Of a DNA stretch of 64,000 nucleotides, positions 26,314 to 35,697 are shown piece by piece. Location of the stretch: assembly GCA_025808875.1 (NCBI GenBank), contig CP075528.1, positions 5,082,473 through 5,146,472 of the forward strand, in the 5' to 3' direction. The notes under the pieces were generated by a model that worked only from the letters and a program-made list of their open reading frames with translations, had not been told where the DNA came from and made no database searches. This DNA is from Enhydrobacter sp. Its GTDB lineage: Bacteria > Pseudomonadota > Alphaproteobacteria > Reyranellales > Reyranellaceae. Positions within the stretch are counted from its first letter, which is position 1. Each line of letters starts with the position of its first letter. The position numbers and the translations under genes are program-made.

Positions 26314-26370
26314 GGGTCGAATCGCCTTCCGATGCAGACGCCATCGGCATCGGACGGAATCCATCGACCC
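26314..26370 (-). repeat. dispersed intergenic hairpin repeat, copy 2
   Basis: Arms GGGTCGA (26314-26320) and TCGACCC (26364-26370) enclose an imperfect inner hairpin. Read on the minus strand it aligns with copy 1 at 11447-11496 through the core GATGCCGATGGC and GGCGATTCG. Both copies lie shortly after a gene end. Confidence 0.62.
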
Positions 26371-26517
26371 GATTAGGTCCTCAAGGGCGCGTCGAGGTAA
26401 AATGCGTGCATGAGCACCATGACCACACCCGGCCGCGAGGGCCGCGCGGGATTTCCCGTATCGACGTTCTGTTTCGCCAATCGCCCGCCGACCCGCCCTC
26501 CCGATACGTGACAGGAG

Positions 26518-26544
26518 GTTTCCGCAGTTCCCGCAGTTTGCGCA
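26518..26544. repeat. 9-bp-period repeat, array A
   Basis: Three consecutive units: GTTTCCGCA, GTTCCCGCA and GTTTGCGCA. The period equals that of array B, 90 bp away, and the units are related in sequence. Confidence 0.7.
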
Positions 26545-26631
26545 ACGCATTCCGGCAGAGAGTAAGCACACCACCCTGAAGGCATCTCGGGCGGGTGCCC
26601 GCGACGTCGGTTGTCCGGTGACACCCCGCCG

Positions 26632-26689
26632 GAGGTTTGCGAGGTTTCCGAGGTTTCCGAGATCGATTTCCGCGATTTCCGCGATTTCC
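26632..26689. repeat. 9-bp-period repeat, array B
   Basis: Three units of GAGGTTTCC type (26632-26658; the first reads GAGGTTTGC) are followed by an irregular 13-base unit and two GCGATTTCC units (26672-26689). The minus strand would read as tripeptide repeats in every frame, but no start or ribosome site supports a protein. Confidence 0.7.
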
Positions 26690-26957
26690 GCGACGGGGGT
26701 CGGAGTGGACTGCACCCCTTGGGGTTTTGCTGTCTCACCCCGCTTGTCGCGTTTCATGCCCGGCCTTCGCTAGGGTTAGCGCTGTCCTGAAAAATCGGCG
26801 CTAGAACTTGAAGAAAGCGCTCTAATTCATTGTTGTTATTGATAATTTTATTTCATAGAATGCACGTCAAGTCGATCCGGCCGATCCCTCTCGCCCGGTA
26901 CGGCGTGTTGCCCGGTCGCCTCGGGCGCATTTCGGGGCGGCCCATTGGAAGGTACCG

Positions 26958-28163
26958 ATGTTCAATCCGCGCCTCACCGAGACGCTGACCGATTTTCCGT
27001 TTGCGCGGCTGAACACTCTTCTGGCGCCGATCACGCCGCCGCAGCACCTGTCGCCGATCAACATGTCGGTCGGCGAGCCGCAGGGCGCCATGCCGGCCTT
27101 TGCCCGCAAGATCGTGGCCGACGAGGTCGACGGCTGGAACCGCTATCCGCCCAACCAGGGCCTGCCCGATCTCAATCTGGCGATCTGCGAATGGCTGACG
27201 CGGCGCTACCGGCTGCCGCCCGGGCTGCTCGATCCCAATCGTCACGTTCATCCCACGGCGGGCAGCAAGGAAGGCGTCTACATCATCTCGACGGTGGCGA
27301 CGCCGCAACGGAAGGCTGGCGCGAAGCCGATCGTCGCCCTGCCCAATCCCTTCTATCAAGCCTACCTCGGCGGTGCGGTTCTGTCCGGCGCCGAGCCGTT
27401 GCTGGTCAACGCCGAAGCCTCGACCGGCTTCCTGCCCGACTACGATTCCCTCGACGAATCGCTGTGGAAGCGCATGACCGTCGCCTATCTCTGTTCGCCC
27501 GCCAACCCGCAGGGCGCCATTGCGAACAGGGAGTACCTGAAGAACCTGCTGCGCCTGTGCCGTCGCCACGACGTCGTGCTGGCGATCGACGAGTGCTACG
27601 CCGAAATCTACAACGCCGAGCCCCCGCCGGGCGCGCTGCAGGCGGCGCTCGAGATCGACGAGACGGGCGGCACCGACCCGTTCCGTAACCTCACCGTCTT
27701 CCACTCGCTCAGCAAGCGCTCCAACGCGGCCGGCCTGCGCTCGGGCTTCGTGGCGGGCGATCCCAGGCTGGTCGCCATGATCTTGCGCTGGCGCACCTAT
27801 GGCGGCCCGCAGATCCCCATCGCCGTCCAGAAGGCGTCGGCGGCGCTGTGGCGCGAGGAGACGCACCCGCTCGAGACGCGCGAATGGTATCGCCGCAACT
27901 TCCGCGTCGCCGAGCAGATCCTGCACAACCGGTTCGGTTACTACACGCCGGGCGGCGGCTTCTTCCTGTGGCTCGATGTCGGCGACGGCGAGGAGGCCAC
28001 GCGCCGGCTGTGGGGCAAGGCGCACGTCAAGGTGCTGCCTGGCGCCTATGCCTGCCGCGAGACGAACGGCGTCAACACCGCGCATCGCTACATCCGCGTC
28101 GCGCTGGTGCATGACGAGAAGACGACGCGCGAGGGGCTGAGTCGCCTCGCCGAGGTGCTGTGA
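26958..28163 (+). CDS. dapC: class I/II aminotransferase, probably N-succinyldiaminopimelate aminotransferase
   Basis: The 401-residue fold-type I PLP enzyme has [49 protein letters not shown] and the Schiff-base Lys253 in [15 protein letters not shown]. DapC-type enzymes transfer the amino group to make N-succinyl-LL-diaminopimelate in lysine and peptidoglycan synthesis. In alphaproteobacteria a gene annotated so often precedes ftsK, as here. The exact substrate is an inference from that context. GGAAGGT lies just upstream of the ATG. Confidence 0.82.
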   Translation: MFNPRLTETLTDFPFARLNTLLAPITPPQHLSPINMSVGEPQGAMPAFARKIVADEVDGWNRYPPNQGLPDLNLAICEWLTRRYRLPPGLLDPNRHVHPTAGSKEGVYIISTVATPQRKAGAKPIVALPNPFYQAYLGGAVLSGAEPLLVNAEASTGFLPDYDSLDESLWKRMTVAYLCSPANPQGAIANREYLKNLLRLCRRHDVVLAIDECYAEIYNAEPPPGALQAALEIDETGGTDPFRNLTVFHSLSKRSNAAGLRSGFVAGDPRLVAMILRWRTYGGPQIPIAVQKASAALWREETHPLETREWYRRNFRVAEQILHNRFGYYTPGGGFFLWLDVGDGEEATRRLWGKAHVKVLPGAYACRETNGVNTAHRYIRVALVHDEKTTREGLSRLAEVL

Positions 28164-28170
28164 GGCGGCC

Positions 28171-30990
28171 GTGGCTCTGATCGGCAACGATCTCTCTTCC
28201 CACAAGACGGCGATCCTGCCGGAGGGCGGGCGCGACTTCCTGCGCCGCCGCGCGATGGAGCTGGTGGGCGCGGCCGTCGCGGCGCTCGGCGTGCTGATGC
28301 TGATGGCGGTCTTCACCTACAATCCGGCCGACCCGTCGCTCAACCACGCCACCGGCAGCGCGCCGCACAATCTGATGGGCCTGCCGGGCGCCTATGCCGC
28401 CGACGTCCTGCTGCAGACCTTCGGGCTGGCGATCATCCTGGTTCCCGTCGCCTTCATCACCTGGGGCGTGCGCATGGTGCGCACGCACCATTTGGGCTTC
28501 TTCGGGTTGCGGCTGTCGTTGCTGCTGCTCGCCCTGCTGCTGATGAGCGTGGGTTGCGTGGGCATGGGCGACGTCGGCGGTGCCGCCACGCACGCCGGGG
28601 CCGGCGGATTGGTCGGCCTCGCCCTGATCGGCTACTTCCGCGATGTGCTGCTCACGCACTCGAGCGGCGGCGGCCTGGCGTTGATCGAGCCGGCGGCGGT
28701 CGCGCTCTCCCTCATCGCCATGGCGCCGGCGCTCGGTATGAACCGCACGGATCTGCCGCTGATCTTCCGCATCTTGCGCGCGCCGTTCCTGTGGAGCCTG
28801 TGGCTGTTCCAGGCCGGCGTTTCCCTGTGGCGCGGCCGGCCGCAGGGGGCGAACGAGGAATCCGAGCCTCCGGCCCCGCCGATCGGCTACGCCGAGATTC
28901 CCGGCGAGATCGATGCCAGCCAGTACGATCCCTCTCGCTTCGAGGCGCGCCTCGGTGAAATCCCGGACGAAGGCGCCCCGCTGCCGCCGCGCGATTCGCT
29001 GCTCGTCGACGCCCCGCACGCGCCGATCGAGCGACCGGCGCCGGAAATTCCCGATGCGCCCGTGCCGCTCGAGCCGGCGCTGCCGCCGATGCCGCCGCCC
29101 GACTCGATCCGCGAGCGCACTCTGTTCGATCGACTCGCCGGCACGCGCATCGAACCCATCCTCGGGCGCCTCCGTCCCTCCGCGCCGTCGCCTGCCGGCG
29201 ACGGGCCCGAGCCCCTCTCCACGCCGTCGCCGTCCCTCCCGACGCTCGACGGGCAGGAGCCGGAGGCATCGCCGGATCTCGCGACCGAGGCGCCTGCCGG
29301 GGAGATCGAAGAGGCCGACGACAATCCCTTCACGCCCGACTTGCTGGACATCGACGAGGCATCGCCGGAGACGCCGGCCGCCGGACCCAAAATCATCCCG
29401 CGCAAGCAGGGTGCCGCGCAGGGCAAGCGGGCGGCCAGGGCCGGCCAGCGCGAGCTCGATCTCGGGGTCGGCGAATACCGGCTGCCGCCGCTCGACATCC
29501 TCGCCCTGCCGTCGCGGGTCAGCACCGAGACCAAGATCGACGAGGAGGCGCTCGAGCAGAACGCACGCCTGCTCGAAACCGTGCTCGACGATTTCGGCGT
29601 CAAGGGTCAGATCGTGAAGGTGCGGCCGGGCCCGGTCGTCACCCTCTACGAGCTCGAGCCCGCGCCGGGGACCAAGTCGAGCCGCGTCATCGGGCTGGCC
29701 GACGACATCGCCCGTTCGATGAGCGCGGTGTCGGCGCGCGTCGCCACCGTGCCGGGCCGCAACGTGATCGGCATCGAGCTGCCCAACGCGCGGCGCGAGA
29801 CGGTATTCCTGCGCGAGTTGCTGTCGACCCGGCATTACGAGGACAATCGCCTCAACCTGCCGCTGGCACTCGGCAAGGACATCGGCGGCGATCCCGTCAT
29901 CGCCGACCTCGCGCGCATGCCGCACCTGCTGATCGGCGGCACCACGGGGTCGGGCAAGTCGGTGGCGGTCAACACCATGATCCTGTCGCTTCTCTACAGG
30001 CTGCCTCCGGATCGCTGCCGCTTCATCATGATCGATCCCAAGATGCTGGAGCTCAGCGTCTACCAGGACATCCCGCACCTGCTGACCCCCGTCGTCACCG
30101 AGCCGCGCAAGGCGATCGTGGCGCTGAAGTGGGTGGTGCGCGAGATGGAGGATCGCTACCGCGCCATGAGCTCGGTCGGCGTGCGCAATATCGCCGGCTA
30201 CAACGAGAAGCTCGCCGAGTCGCACAAGAAGGGCGTGCCGCTCACCCGCAAGGTGCAGACCGGCATCGATCCAGAGACCCGCCGGCCGGTCTTCGAGGAC
30301 GAGGAGATCGACACCACACCGCTGCCCTTCATTGTCGTCATCATCGACGAGATGGCCGACCTGATGCTGGTCGCCGGCAAGGAGATCGAGGCGGCCGTGC
30401 AGCGGCTCGCCCAGATGGCGCGCGCCGCCGGCATCCACGTCGTGATGGCGACGCAGCGGCCGTCGGTCGACGTCATCACCGGCACCATCAAGGCCAACTT
30501 CCCGACCCGCATCTCCTTCCAGGTGACGTCGAAGATCGACAGCCGCACCATCCTCGGCGAGCAGGGCGGCGAGCAGCTCCTCGGCCAGGGCGACATGCTC
30601 TACATGGCGGGCGGCGGCAAGATCGCCCGCGTCCACGGCCCGTTCGTCTCCGACACCGAGGTCGAGGAGGTGGTGCGCCATCTGCGCGCCCAGGGCCAGC
30701 CGGCCTACATCGAGTCGGTGACCGACGATCCGGACGGCGAGGAGGGCGGCGCCGGACTGCCAGGCGACGGCGAGGACAGCGAGAGCGATCAGCTCTACGA
30801 CCAGGCCGTGGCCCTGGTGGCGCGCGAGCGCAAGTGCAGCACCTCCTTCATCCAGCGCTACCTGCAGATCGGCTACAACCGCGCTGCCCGCATCGTCGAG
30901 CGCATGGAGCGCGAGGGCGTCGTCTCGCAGGCCAACCACGTCGGCAAGCGCGAGGTGCTCGCCCGCGACATCGATGATCGGGCGCGGTAG
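28171..30990 (+). CDS. ftsK: DNA translocase FtsK
   Basis: FtsK anchors at the septum and pumps chromosomal DNA toward dif during division. The 939-residue protein has N-terminal membrane helices (from [19 protein letters not shown] to about residue 190), a Pro/Glu-rich linker (to about residue 410), and the motor with Walker [14 protein letters not shown] near residue 590 and Walker [11 protein letters not shown] near 720. The C-terminal gamma winged helix contains [23 protein letters not shown]. It starts at a GTG eight bases after the aminotransferase stop. A paralogous start further in is not excluded. Confidence 0.95.
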   Translation: MALIGNDLSSHKTAILPEGGRDFLRRRAMELVGAAVAALGVLMLMAVFTYNPADPSLNHATGSAPHNLMGLPGAYAADVLLQTFGLAIILVPVAFITWGVRMVRTHHLGFFGLRLSLLLLALLLMSVGCVGMGDVGGAATHAGAGGLVGLALIGYFRDVLLTHSSGGGLALIEPAAVALSLIAMAPALGMNRTDLPLIFRILRAPFLWSLWLFQAGVSLWRGRPQGANEESEPPAPPIGYAEIPGEIDASQYDPSRFEARLGEIPDEGAPLPPRDSLLVDAPHAPIERPAPEIPDAPVPLEPALPPMPPPDSIRERTLFDRLAGTRIEPILGRLRPSAPSPAGDGPEPLSTPSPSLPTLDGQEPEASPDLATEAPAGEIEEADDNPFTPDLLDIDEASPETPAAGPKIIPRKQGAAQGKRAARAGQRELDLGVGEYRLPPLDILALPSRVSTETKIDEEALEQNARLLETVLDDFGVKGQIVKVRPGPVVTLYELEPAPGTKSSRVIGLADDIARSMSAVSARVATVPGRNVIGIELPNARRETVFLRELLSTRHYEDNRLNLPLALGKDIGGDPVIADLARMPHLLIGGTTGSGKSVAVNTMILSLLYRLPPDRCRFIMIDPKMLELSVYQDIPHLLTPVVTEPRKAIVALKWVVREMEDRYRAMSSVGVRNIAGYNEKLAESHKKGVPLTRKVQTGIDPETRRPVFEDEEIDTTPLPFIVVIIDEMADLMLVAGKEIEAAVQRLAQMARAAGIHVVMATQRPSVDVITGTIKANFPTRISFQVTSKIDSRTILGEQGGEQLLGQGDMLYMAGGGKIARVHGPFVSDTEVEEVVRHLRAQGQPAYIESVTDDPDGEEGGAGLPGDGEDSESDQLYDQAVALVARERKCSTSFIQRYLQIGYNRAARIVERMEREGVVSQANHVGKREVLARDIDDRAR

Positions 30991-31032
30991 CGCCCATTGT
31001 CATCTTCTGCGTTGTGAAGACGCGCGACACAG

Positions 31033-31127
31033 GGGTCGGGGTTACCCGACCCGCGGAGGCCATTCTCGATATCGCCTCATCCTGACGAGGAGGGCGCATC
31101 GCCCTTTCGTCGCGATAGCGACGAAAG
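31033..31127. terminator. hairpin cluster between convergent ftsK and araC-type gene
   Basis: Three perfect stem-loops stand in series: GGGTCGGG-GTTA-CCCGACCC (31033-31052), GGGCG-CAT-CGCCC (about 31092-31104), and CTTTCGTCGC-GATA-GCGACGAAAG (31104-31127). None has a T-tail. They lie between converging genes and may end transcription from both sides or act as a REP-like element. Confidence 0.5.
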
Positions 31128-31193
31128 CGGCCTAAGCGACCGTCACGAAGGGCGGGAGCAAGCACCGTGCCTGTCGTCCGCCCTTCCCCGGCC

Positions 31194-32225
31194 TCAATCC
31201 GCCCCGCTCGACGGCGTAGCAGCCGCTTCGCGCCAGTCCGCGGGCGAGCGCCCGACATGGCGCTGGAAAGCCCGGCTGAACGCCTGCTCGGAGCCGTAGC
31301 CCGCCTTCTCGGCGACGGCGTCGAGCTTCAGCCGCGTCGTCCGGAGCAGGTCGGCCGCGAGCTGCATGCGCCATTCGGCCAGGTAGCGAATGGGTGGCTG
31401 CCCCAGCAGGGTCCGGAAGCGCTCGTCGAGCACCGATCGGGAGGTCGCGGCGCGCCGGGCCAGGCTCTCGACGGTCCATTTGCGCGCCGGCTCCGTGTGC
31501 AGCAGCGCCAGCGCCCGCCCGACGACCGGGTCGTTGATGGCCGCAAGCCAGCCGGTATCGGGAGGAGACTCCTCGTAGTGCAGACGCAGCGCTTCGGTGA
31601 ACATCAGTTCGGGCAGTCGGGCCAGGAGCGCCGCGCCGCCCTGGCGCGAATGCCTGCGCTCGTCGAGCGCGTAGTTGATGCAGGCCTGGATCCATTCCGT
31701 CGTCGGGCCGAGGGGCGGTCTCACGCGGAAGATGGGGGGCAATTGGCGCAGGAAGGAATTGAAGAGAGGCTCCTCGCACCGAAGATAGCCGCAGACGACT
31801 TCGGTATCCTCGCCGCCGCCATCGAAGCGGCAGACCGGCACTCCCTCCCACGGCGGCGGTGGCAGCAGCTCCGCGATCGGAATCGGCCTCACGGGTGTCA
31901 TGCTGCCCATCAGATGGCGGTGGGCGTGGGGCAGCACCACGAGGTCCCCCGCCTTCACCTCCACCCGTTGCCCATTCGCGCTGGCCCAGGCACGTCCCCG
32001 TCGCATGATGTGGAACAGGATGAGGCGCTGGGCGTCGGGCGCGAGGAGCTGGATCAGATCGCGTGACTCGGGTGAATCGAATGCCCACGGCGCCGAATAC
32101 TCGCCACGCAGGAAGATGGCCCCGGAAAGCCGGATCCGCGCGAGCACGTCCGACAGCAGCTCCGTCGGGTCTGGCGCTATCGGCGGCGTCTCGGTCACAT
32201 CTCTCGGCGTCTGGATCATGGTCAT
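31194..32225 (-). CDS. AraC-family transcriptional regulator with cupin sensor domain
   Basis: The 343-residue protein has an N-terminal cupin-like domain (SAPWAFDSPESRDLI; VEVKAGDLVVLPHAHRHLMG; CRFDGGGEDTEVVCGYL) and a C-terminal double helix-turn-helix (ARKWTVESLARRAATSRSVLDERF; LDAVAEKAGYGSEQAFSRAFQRHVG). The start at 32225 has GGAG about ten bases upstream; the longer frame runs through the divergent gene. It likely controls the divergent DUF4242 gene 48 bp away, a common arrangement for this regulator type. The ligand is unknown. Confidence 0.85.
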   Translation of the reverse strand: MTMIQTPRDVTETPPIAPDPTELLSDVLARIRLSGAIFLRGEYSAPWAFDSPESRDLIQLLAPDAQRLILFHIMRRGRAWASANGQRVEVKAGDLVVLPHAHRHLMGSMTPVRPIPIAELLPPPPWEGVPVCRFDGGGEDTEVVCGYLRCEEPLFNSFLRQLPPIFRVRPPLGPTTEWIQACINYALDERRHSRQGGAALLARLPELMFTEALRLHYEESPPDTGWLAAINDPVVGRALALLHTEPARKWTVESLARRAATSRSVLDERFRTLLGQPPIRYLAEWRMQLAADLLRTTRLKLDAVAEKAGYGSEQAFSRAFQRHVGRSPADWREAAATPSSGAD

Positions 32226-32273
32226 CTGAAGCGGCTCCGCCGATGCTGTCGCCATCAACCAAGGAGGAACATC

Positions 32274-32546
32274 ATGCCCAAATTCGTCATCGAACGCGAC
32301 ATGCCGGGCGTCGGCAAATCCGGCCCGGCCGACCTCAAGGCCGCGTCGCAGAAGTCGTGCGCCGTGCTGGGCAAGCTCGGTTCCGGGATCCAGTGGATTC
32401 ACAGCTATGTCACCGACGACAGGATCTACTGCGTCTATCTCGCCGAGAGCGAGGCGATGATTCGCGATCACGCCACGCAGTCCGGCTTCCCTGCCAATCG
32501 CATCTCTCAGGTGCGCAACGTCATCGAGCCGGCGACCGCCGAGTGA
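32274..32546 (+). CDS. DUF4242 / SCO4226-like small protein
   Basis: A 90-residue ferredoxin-like-fold protein matching the DUF4242 family: MPKFVIERDMPGVG at the start, then IQWIHSYVTDDRIYCVYLAE, and AESEAMIRDHATQSGFPANRI near the end. A Streptomyces member binds nickel, but the role of the family is not settled. AAGGAGG lies directly upstream of the ATG. It is divergent from the AraC regulator and followed by an 11-bp-stem hairpin. Confidence 0.85.
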   Translation: MPKFVIERDMPGVGKSGPADLKAASQKSCAVLGKLGSGIQWIHSYVTDDRIYCVYLAESEAMIRDHATQSGFPANRISQVRNVIEPATAE

Positions 32547-32604
32547 TCGCGGCTTCCGGCTCGTGCCGGTAGGGAGAAATCCGCCGCTGACGCCTCCTTG
32601 ACGG

Positions 32605-32637
32605 CCGAGCCATGCACGGTCCGGAAGCATGGCTCGG
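32605..32637 (+). terminator. hairpin after the DUF4242 gene
   Basis: CCGAGCCATGC (32605-32615) pairs perfectly with GCATGGCTCGG (32627-32637), 58 bases after the stop. There is no T-tail. It may work in both directions, because a minus-strand gene converges here. Confidence 0.5.
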
Positions 32638-32760
32638 ACGGGGACGGCGGCATCCGTTGGCCGTTGGCCTGGTCATAGGCGCCTCGTCATCGGCGACGAT
32701 ACTGCGAGGATTTCTCCCATCATGGTTGCAACGGCATCGAGCGGCAGACGGTGGACCGGA

Positions 32761-33228
32761 TCAAGGCATGGATCGTGGCCGGCCCAGCACCCCGATGATC
32801 AGCGCCGTCAGGGTCGCGAGTTGCAACAATGCGCCGCCGGCATGCGAATACTCCCACTGCCGACGCAGCAGCTCCCAGTTCTCGGGCTGCTGCGTCCAGT
32901 TCGCCGTCGCCTGATTGGCAGGCCAGGTGAAGGTCCAGAACAGCGCCTGGGCGGCGAGCAGGCCGAAGAGGGCGACGATCCCGGCGATCCGCAGCGGACG
33001 CTCGCCCCGCGCCAGCACGATGACTGCGACGATCGAGACGAGCTCGACCAGCAGAAGCCAGCCGAGCATGCTCCAGCCGCGGTAGATCTGCTGGACGGTG
33101 AAGTAGTCTGTACGCGGCAGGCTGATCTTGTTGGGCAGCTCGAGCAGATGGGCGAGTGCCGGCGCCAAGGCGAGGGCCGTCGACATCAGGGCGGCGAACA
33201 GGGCGAGGGTGAGGTCGCGCGATCTCAT
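32761..33228 (-). CDS. small integral membrane protein (DUF1772-like)
   Basis: The 155-residue protein has four predicted membrane helices, at about residues 7-26, 50-72, 80-100 and 130-150. A conserved-looking polar stretch lies before the last one (FTWPANQATANWTQQPENWELLRRQWEYSHAGGALL). The Asn-Trp...Arg-Trp-Glu...His pattern resembles DUF1772/anthrone-oxygenase-like proteins, but the match is distant. No function is assigned. It converges on the DUF4242 gene. Confidence 0.6.
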   Translation of the reverse strand: MRSRDLTLALFAALMSTALALAPALAHLLELPNKISLPRTDYFTVQQIYRGWSMLGWLLLVELVSIVAVIVLARGERPLRIAGIVALFGLLAAQALFWTFTWPANQATANWTQQPENWELLRRQWEYSHAGGALLQLATLTALIIGVLGRPRSMP

Positions 33229-33742
33229 CGTCGAACGATGAGTCTACAGCCTCCGGCGCGGGAAGTTCCCCGACCAATTACGTAGTCTCAAACGCTGTCA
33301 GGCGAGTGGCATGTCGTATGCGCTGGAAAATGGCGTGGCTACCCTCCGCCTCGGCCCGGCTCACCAGCATTTCCTTGCAGAACCGCTCGGCGATGTCGCG
33401 CAGCTTCTCGCGAGAGTCGATGCCTATCGGCGCAGGACTCTTGTTGGCCGGCGGACAAGAGTCCGATCATCGCCCAGTGCCGTCGGACCAAGCCAAGCTC
33501 AATGAACGCAGAGACTGAACGGCGTGCCTGCCTATTGCAGGCGGACGTTGAGGCATGCTGCAAATTTCTTGGCGCGCCGCTCGAACGCCGGCAAAATGAG
33601 TAGGGGCTTCGGATTCGCGCTCTTTCACTGTCTTTCGCGGGTGCACTGCTGACCGCGGGGGAGACACGAGTCCGATAGATCGCCCGCTATGTGAATCACA
33701 ACGACAAGCGCGGCGTGGCACAACAAGGGGAGTAACCGTCAA
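33229..33742. other. 514-bp gap with a gene remnant, upstream of the carbonic-anhydrase-like gene
   Basis: The left part carries a frameshifted remnant (33278-33445, see separate entry). The stretch from about 33540 to 33742 has lower GC content than the neighbourhood and no coding frame. It presumably contains the promoter of the downstream gene, but no convincing -35/-10 pair or repeat was identified. Confidence 0.5.
33278..33445 (-). pseudogene. 3' remnant of an unidentified gene, frameshifted
   Basis: On the minus strand, 55 codons up to a TAA at 33278-33280 read with typical GC-rich codon choice. Example stretches are IGIDSREKLRDIAERF and KEMLVSRAEAEGSHAIFQR. Upstream in this frame there is a stop, but the adjacent frame continues sensibly (LGLVRRHWAMIGLLSAG), as expected if one base was lost or gained. 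No start with a ribosome site is present. The parent family was not recognised. Confidence 0.45.
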
Positions 33743-34279
33743 ATGAAATCGCACGTTCACACTCAGGATTGCGGCTGTCTCGCCATACTCGGTCGCAGGA
33801 GCTTGTTTGGTCTGGGATTGGGGGTAGCCGCTGTCGCGGCAGCGCAACCGGCGCTTGCCGTCAACAAAGGCTACGAGGCCATGCTGCTGAAGTGCATGGA
33901 TCCGCGCTTCACCACCAACGCCTGGGCCTACATGGCAAGCCGCGGCTGGCAGAACCTCTACAGCCAGTTCAGCATCGCAGGCGGCCCCATCGGCGTCGTC
34001 GCGCCGGCCTTCAAGGACTGGCACAAGGCCTTCTGGGACAACCTCCAGATTTCCGTCCAGCTCCACAACGTCAAGCGCGTGGTCGCCATCACGCATCGCG
34101 ACTGCGGCGCCGCCGCCGTCGCCTACGGCGACCGCATCAAGAGCGATCGGGCCTTCGAGACCAGGATGCACACTGAGGTCTTGCACCAGTATCGTGTCGA
34201 GACGCTGAAGCGCCATCCCAAGCTCGTTGTCGAGTTGGGCATCATGGAGCTCAACGGCGCCGTCGAGCCCGTGACCTAG
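33743..34279 (+). CDS. exported beta-carbonic-anhydrase-like protein
   Basis: The 178-residue protein carries the two metal motifs of beta-carbonic anhydrases: Cys-x-Asp-x-Arg (C51, D53, R55 in LKCMDPRF) and His-x-x-Cys (H118, C121 in THRDCGA). An AGG turn (SIAGGPIG) lies between them. The N-terminus has a twin-arginine pattern (R18-R19 in LGRRSLFGLG) and a hydrophobic stretch ending AQPALA, so Tat export to the periplasm is likely. It is shorter than most beta-CAs (about 200-220 residues). Its partner may be the OprD porin gene 140 bp downstream. Carbonic anhydrase activity is inferred. Confidence 0.72.
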   Translation: MKSHVHTQDCGCLAILGRRSLFGLGLGVAAVAAAQPALAVNKGYEAMLLKCMDPRFTTNAWAYMASRGWQNLYSQFSIAGGPIGVVAPAFKDWHKAFWDNLQISVQLHNVKRVVAITHRDCGAAAVAYGDRIKSDRAFETRMHTEVLHQYRVETLKRHPKLVVELGIMELNGAVEPVT

Positions 34280-34419
34280 AAAACCTGCCGGTATTACCCT
34301 CATAGAAACCTCTGTTGCCTGGCGCGGGTCCTGACATGCGATTGGGAGCTCGGCCGCGGTTCCGACGCCGTTGCCAAGCGTGTAGTTGCCGTCCGAGAGG
34401 GGCCAAGGGGGGCACCAAT

Positions 34420-35697
34420 ATGAGATGGCTTCTGGTGGCTACGGCATTGGGGGTCTGCCTGGGCCAGCCGGCGGCAGGGCAGAGCCTGGCGCTCGAGTTG
34501 AAGCGTTTCCTGCACGACGACGCCGCCGCAACCCTGCATCTACGCAGCTACCTTTTCGATCGGCGCCGCCCGACCATGCCTCATTTTGCCAGCATGGCGG
34601 GAGGTGGATGGGTAGGCCTGCAGAGCGGCTGGTTCTACGATGTACTTCAGCTCGGGGCGGTGGGGTATACGACGCAGCCGATTTGGGCACCGCGCGGCCC
34701 TTACGAGACCTCCGACGGAACGAGGCTTCTGAAGCGCGGTGGCTATGGCTTCTTTTCCTTGGGCGAGGCCTATGCCTCCGTGCGCTGGAGCAATCAGGTC
34801 GCGACCGTGTATCGCCAGCGGATCGACGAGCTCGAGGTCAATCCTCGAGACAACCGGATGATCCCCAACACCTTCGAGGCCTATGCCCTGCGTGGCAAGC
34901 TCGGCGACGATTTCAGCTATTTCGCCGGCTACGTTGCCGCCATGAAGCCACGCGACGAATCGGGTTTCGCGAACATGGCCGAGGTCGCCGGCGCGCCCAA
35001 CGTCAATGCCGGCATGCTGCTGGGCAGCCTGAAATACGGCGATCTCTCGAAGCTTCGACTGCGTGCGGCGGCCTATGTCGTGCCCGACATCATGTGGTCG
35101 AGCTATGGAGATGCCGGTGGAACCATCGCTCTCACCGACGACCTCACGCTCAGGCTCCAGGGACAGGTTGCGGTACAAGGCAGCACTGGTGCCAATCTCC
35201 TCACCGGCGAGCCTTTCAGCACGTTCTGGGCGGGCGGGCAGGCGGATTTGCTTTGGGGGCCGCTGTCATTGAGGCTGGCCTACACGCAAGTGGGCACCGC
35301 GGCCCGTTGGCGTTCGCCCTACGGCGTCTGGATCGGCTACAACAAGCGCCAGGTGCTCGATTTCGATCGTGCCGGCGAACGCGCCTGGCAGATTGGTGCC
35401 GGCTACGACTTTGCCGCAGTCGGCCTTGCTGGCCTCACCCTCATGGCGTCGGCCACCTACGGCGACAATGCATTGATACCGGGTACTGGCGGGCTCCTTC
35501 GCGAGGACTGGGAATACAATCTTGACCTGCAGTTCCGGGCAGACAGGCTCCCCCTGCCCGAATGGCTGCAACCTCTGCAGCTGCGTGGTCGTGCGGCCTT
35601 TATCGATCGCTACTTCGCGCAATACGTAAACTCGTACACCGAATATCGACTGATCCTGAATTACGAGCTGACGTGGAAAGGGCGAGGCCGACACTGA
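34420..35697 (+). CDS. OprD-family outer-membrane porin
   Basis: The 425-residue precursor starts MRWLLVATALGVCLGQPAAG, a signal peptide. Features of the OprD substrate-specific porin family follow: LHLRSYLFDRRR near the mature N-terminus, AGGGWVGLQSGWFYDVLQLGAVGY, FAGYVAAMKPRDESGFANM and GYDFAAVGLAGLTLMASATYGDN. OprD channels take up small acids and amino acids. A purine-rich ribosome site (AAGGGGGG) lies eight bases before the ATG. It probably forms a unit with the preceding carbonic-anhydrase-like gene. Immediately after its stop lies the stump of a metallo-hydrolase gene, so its 3' border is probably a recombination junction. Confidence 0.82.
   Translation: MRWLLVATALGVCLGQPAAGQSLALELKRFLHDDAAATLHLRSYLFDRRRPTMPHFASMAGGGWVGLQSGWFYDVLQLGAVGYTTQPIWAPRGPYETSDGTRLLKRGGYGFFSLGEAYASVRWSNQVATVYRQRIDELEVNPRDNRMIPNTFEAYALRGKLGDDFSYFAGYVAAMKPRDESGFANMAEVAGAPNVNAGMLLGSLKYGDLSKLRLRAAAYVVPDIMWSSYGDAGGTIALTDDLTLRLQGQVAVQGSTGANLLTGEPFSTFWAGGQADLLWGPLSLRLAYTQVGTAARWRSPYGVWIGYNKRQVLDFDRAGERAWQIGAGYDFAAVGLAGLTLMASATYGDNALIPGTGGLLREDWEYNLDLQFRADRLPLPEWLQPLQLRGRAAFIDRYFAQYVNSYTEYRLILNYELTWKGRGRH

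Larger units (their letters stand above)
26268..26957. other. repeat-rich 690-bp gap without a credible gene
   Basis: Between amtB2 and the aminotransferase lie a hairpin repeat (26314-26370), two short arrays with a 9-bp period (26518-26544 and 26632-26689), a TGTCTCACC motif (26731-26739), the palindrome ACCCCTTGGGGT (26714-26725) and an AT-rich stretch (26815-26870). That stretch has a possible promoter for the downstream gene: TTGTTA at 26833-26838 and TAGAAT at 26856-26861, 17-bp spacing. The 183-codon minus-strand frame here gains its length from the repeats and overlaps amtB2. Confidence 0.6.

Noticed and set aside
26206-26757. A 183-codon minus-strand frame with short peptide repeats
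   Set aside because: Its length comes from the 9-bp repeats, it overlaps the end of amtB2, and it has no ribosome site or family match.
28072-30939. A 955-codon open frame on the minus strand
   Set aside because: It lies entirely opposite ftsK and the end of dapC, whose products have clear motifs. Long antisense frames are expected at this GC content.
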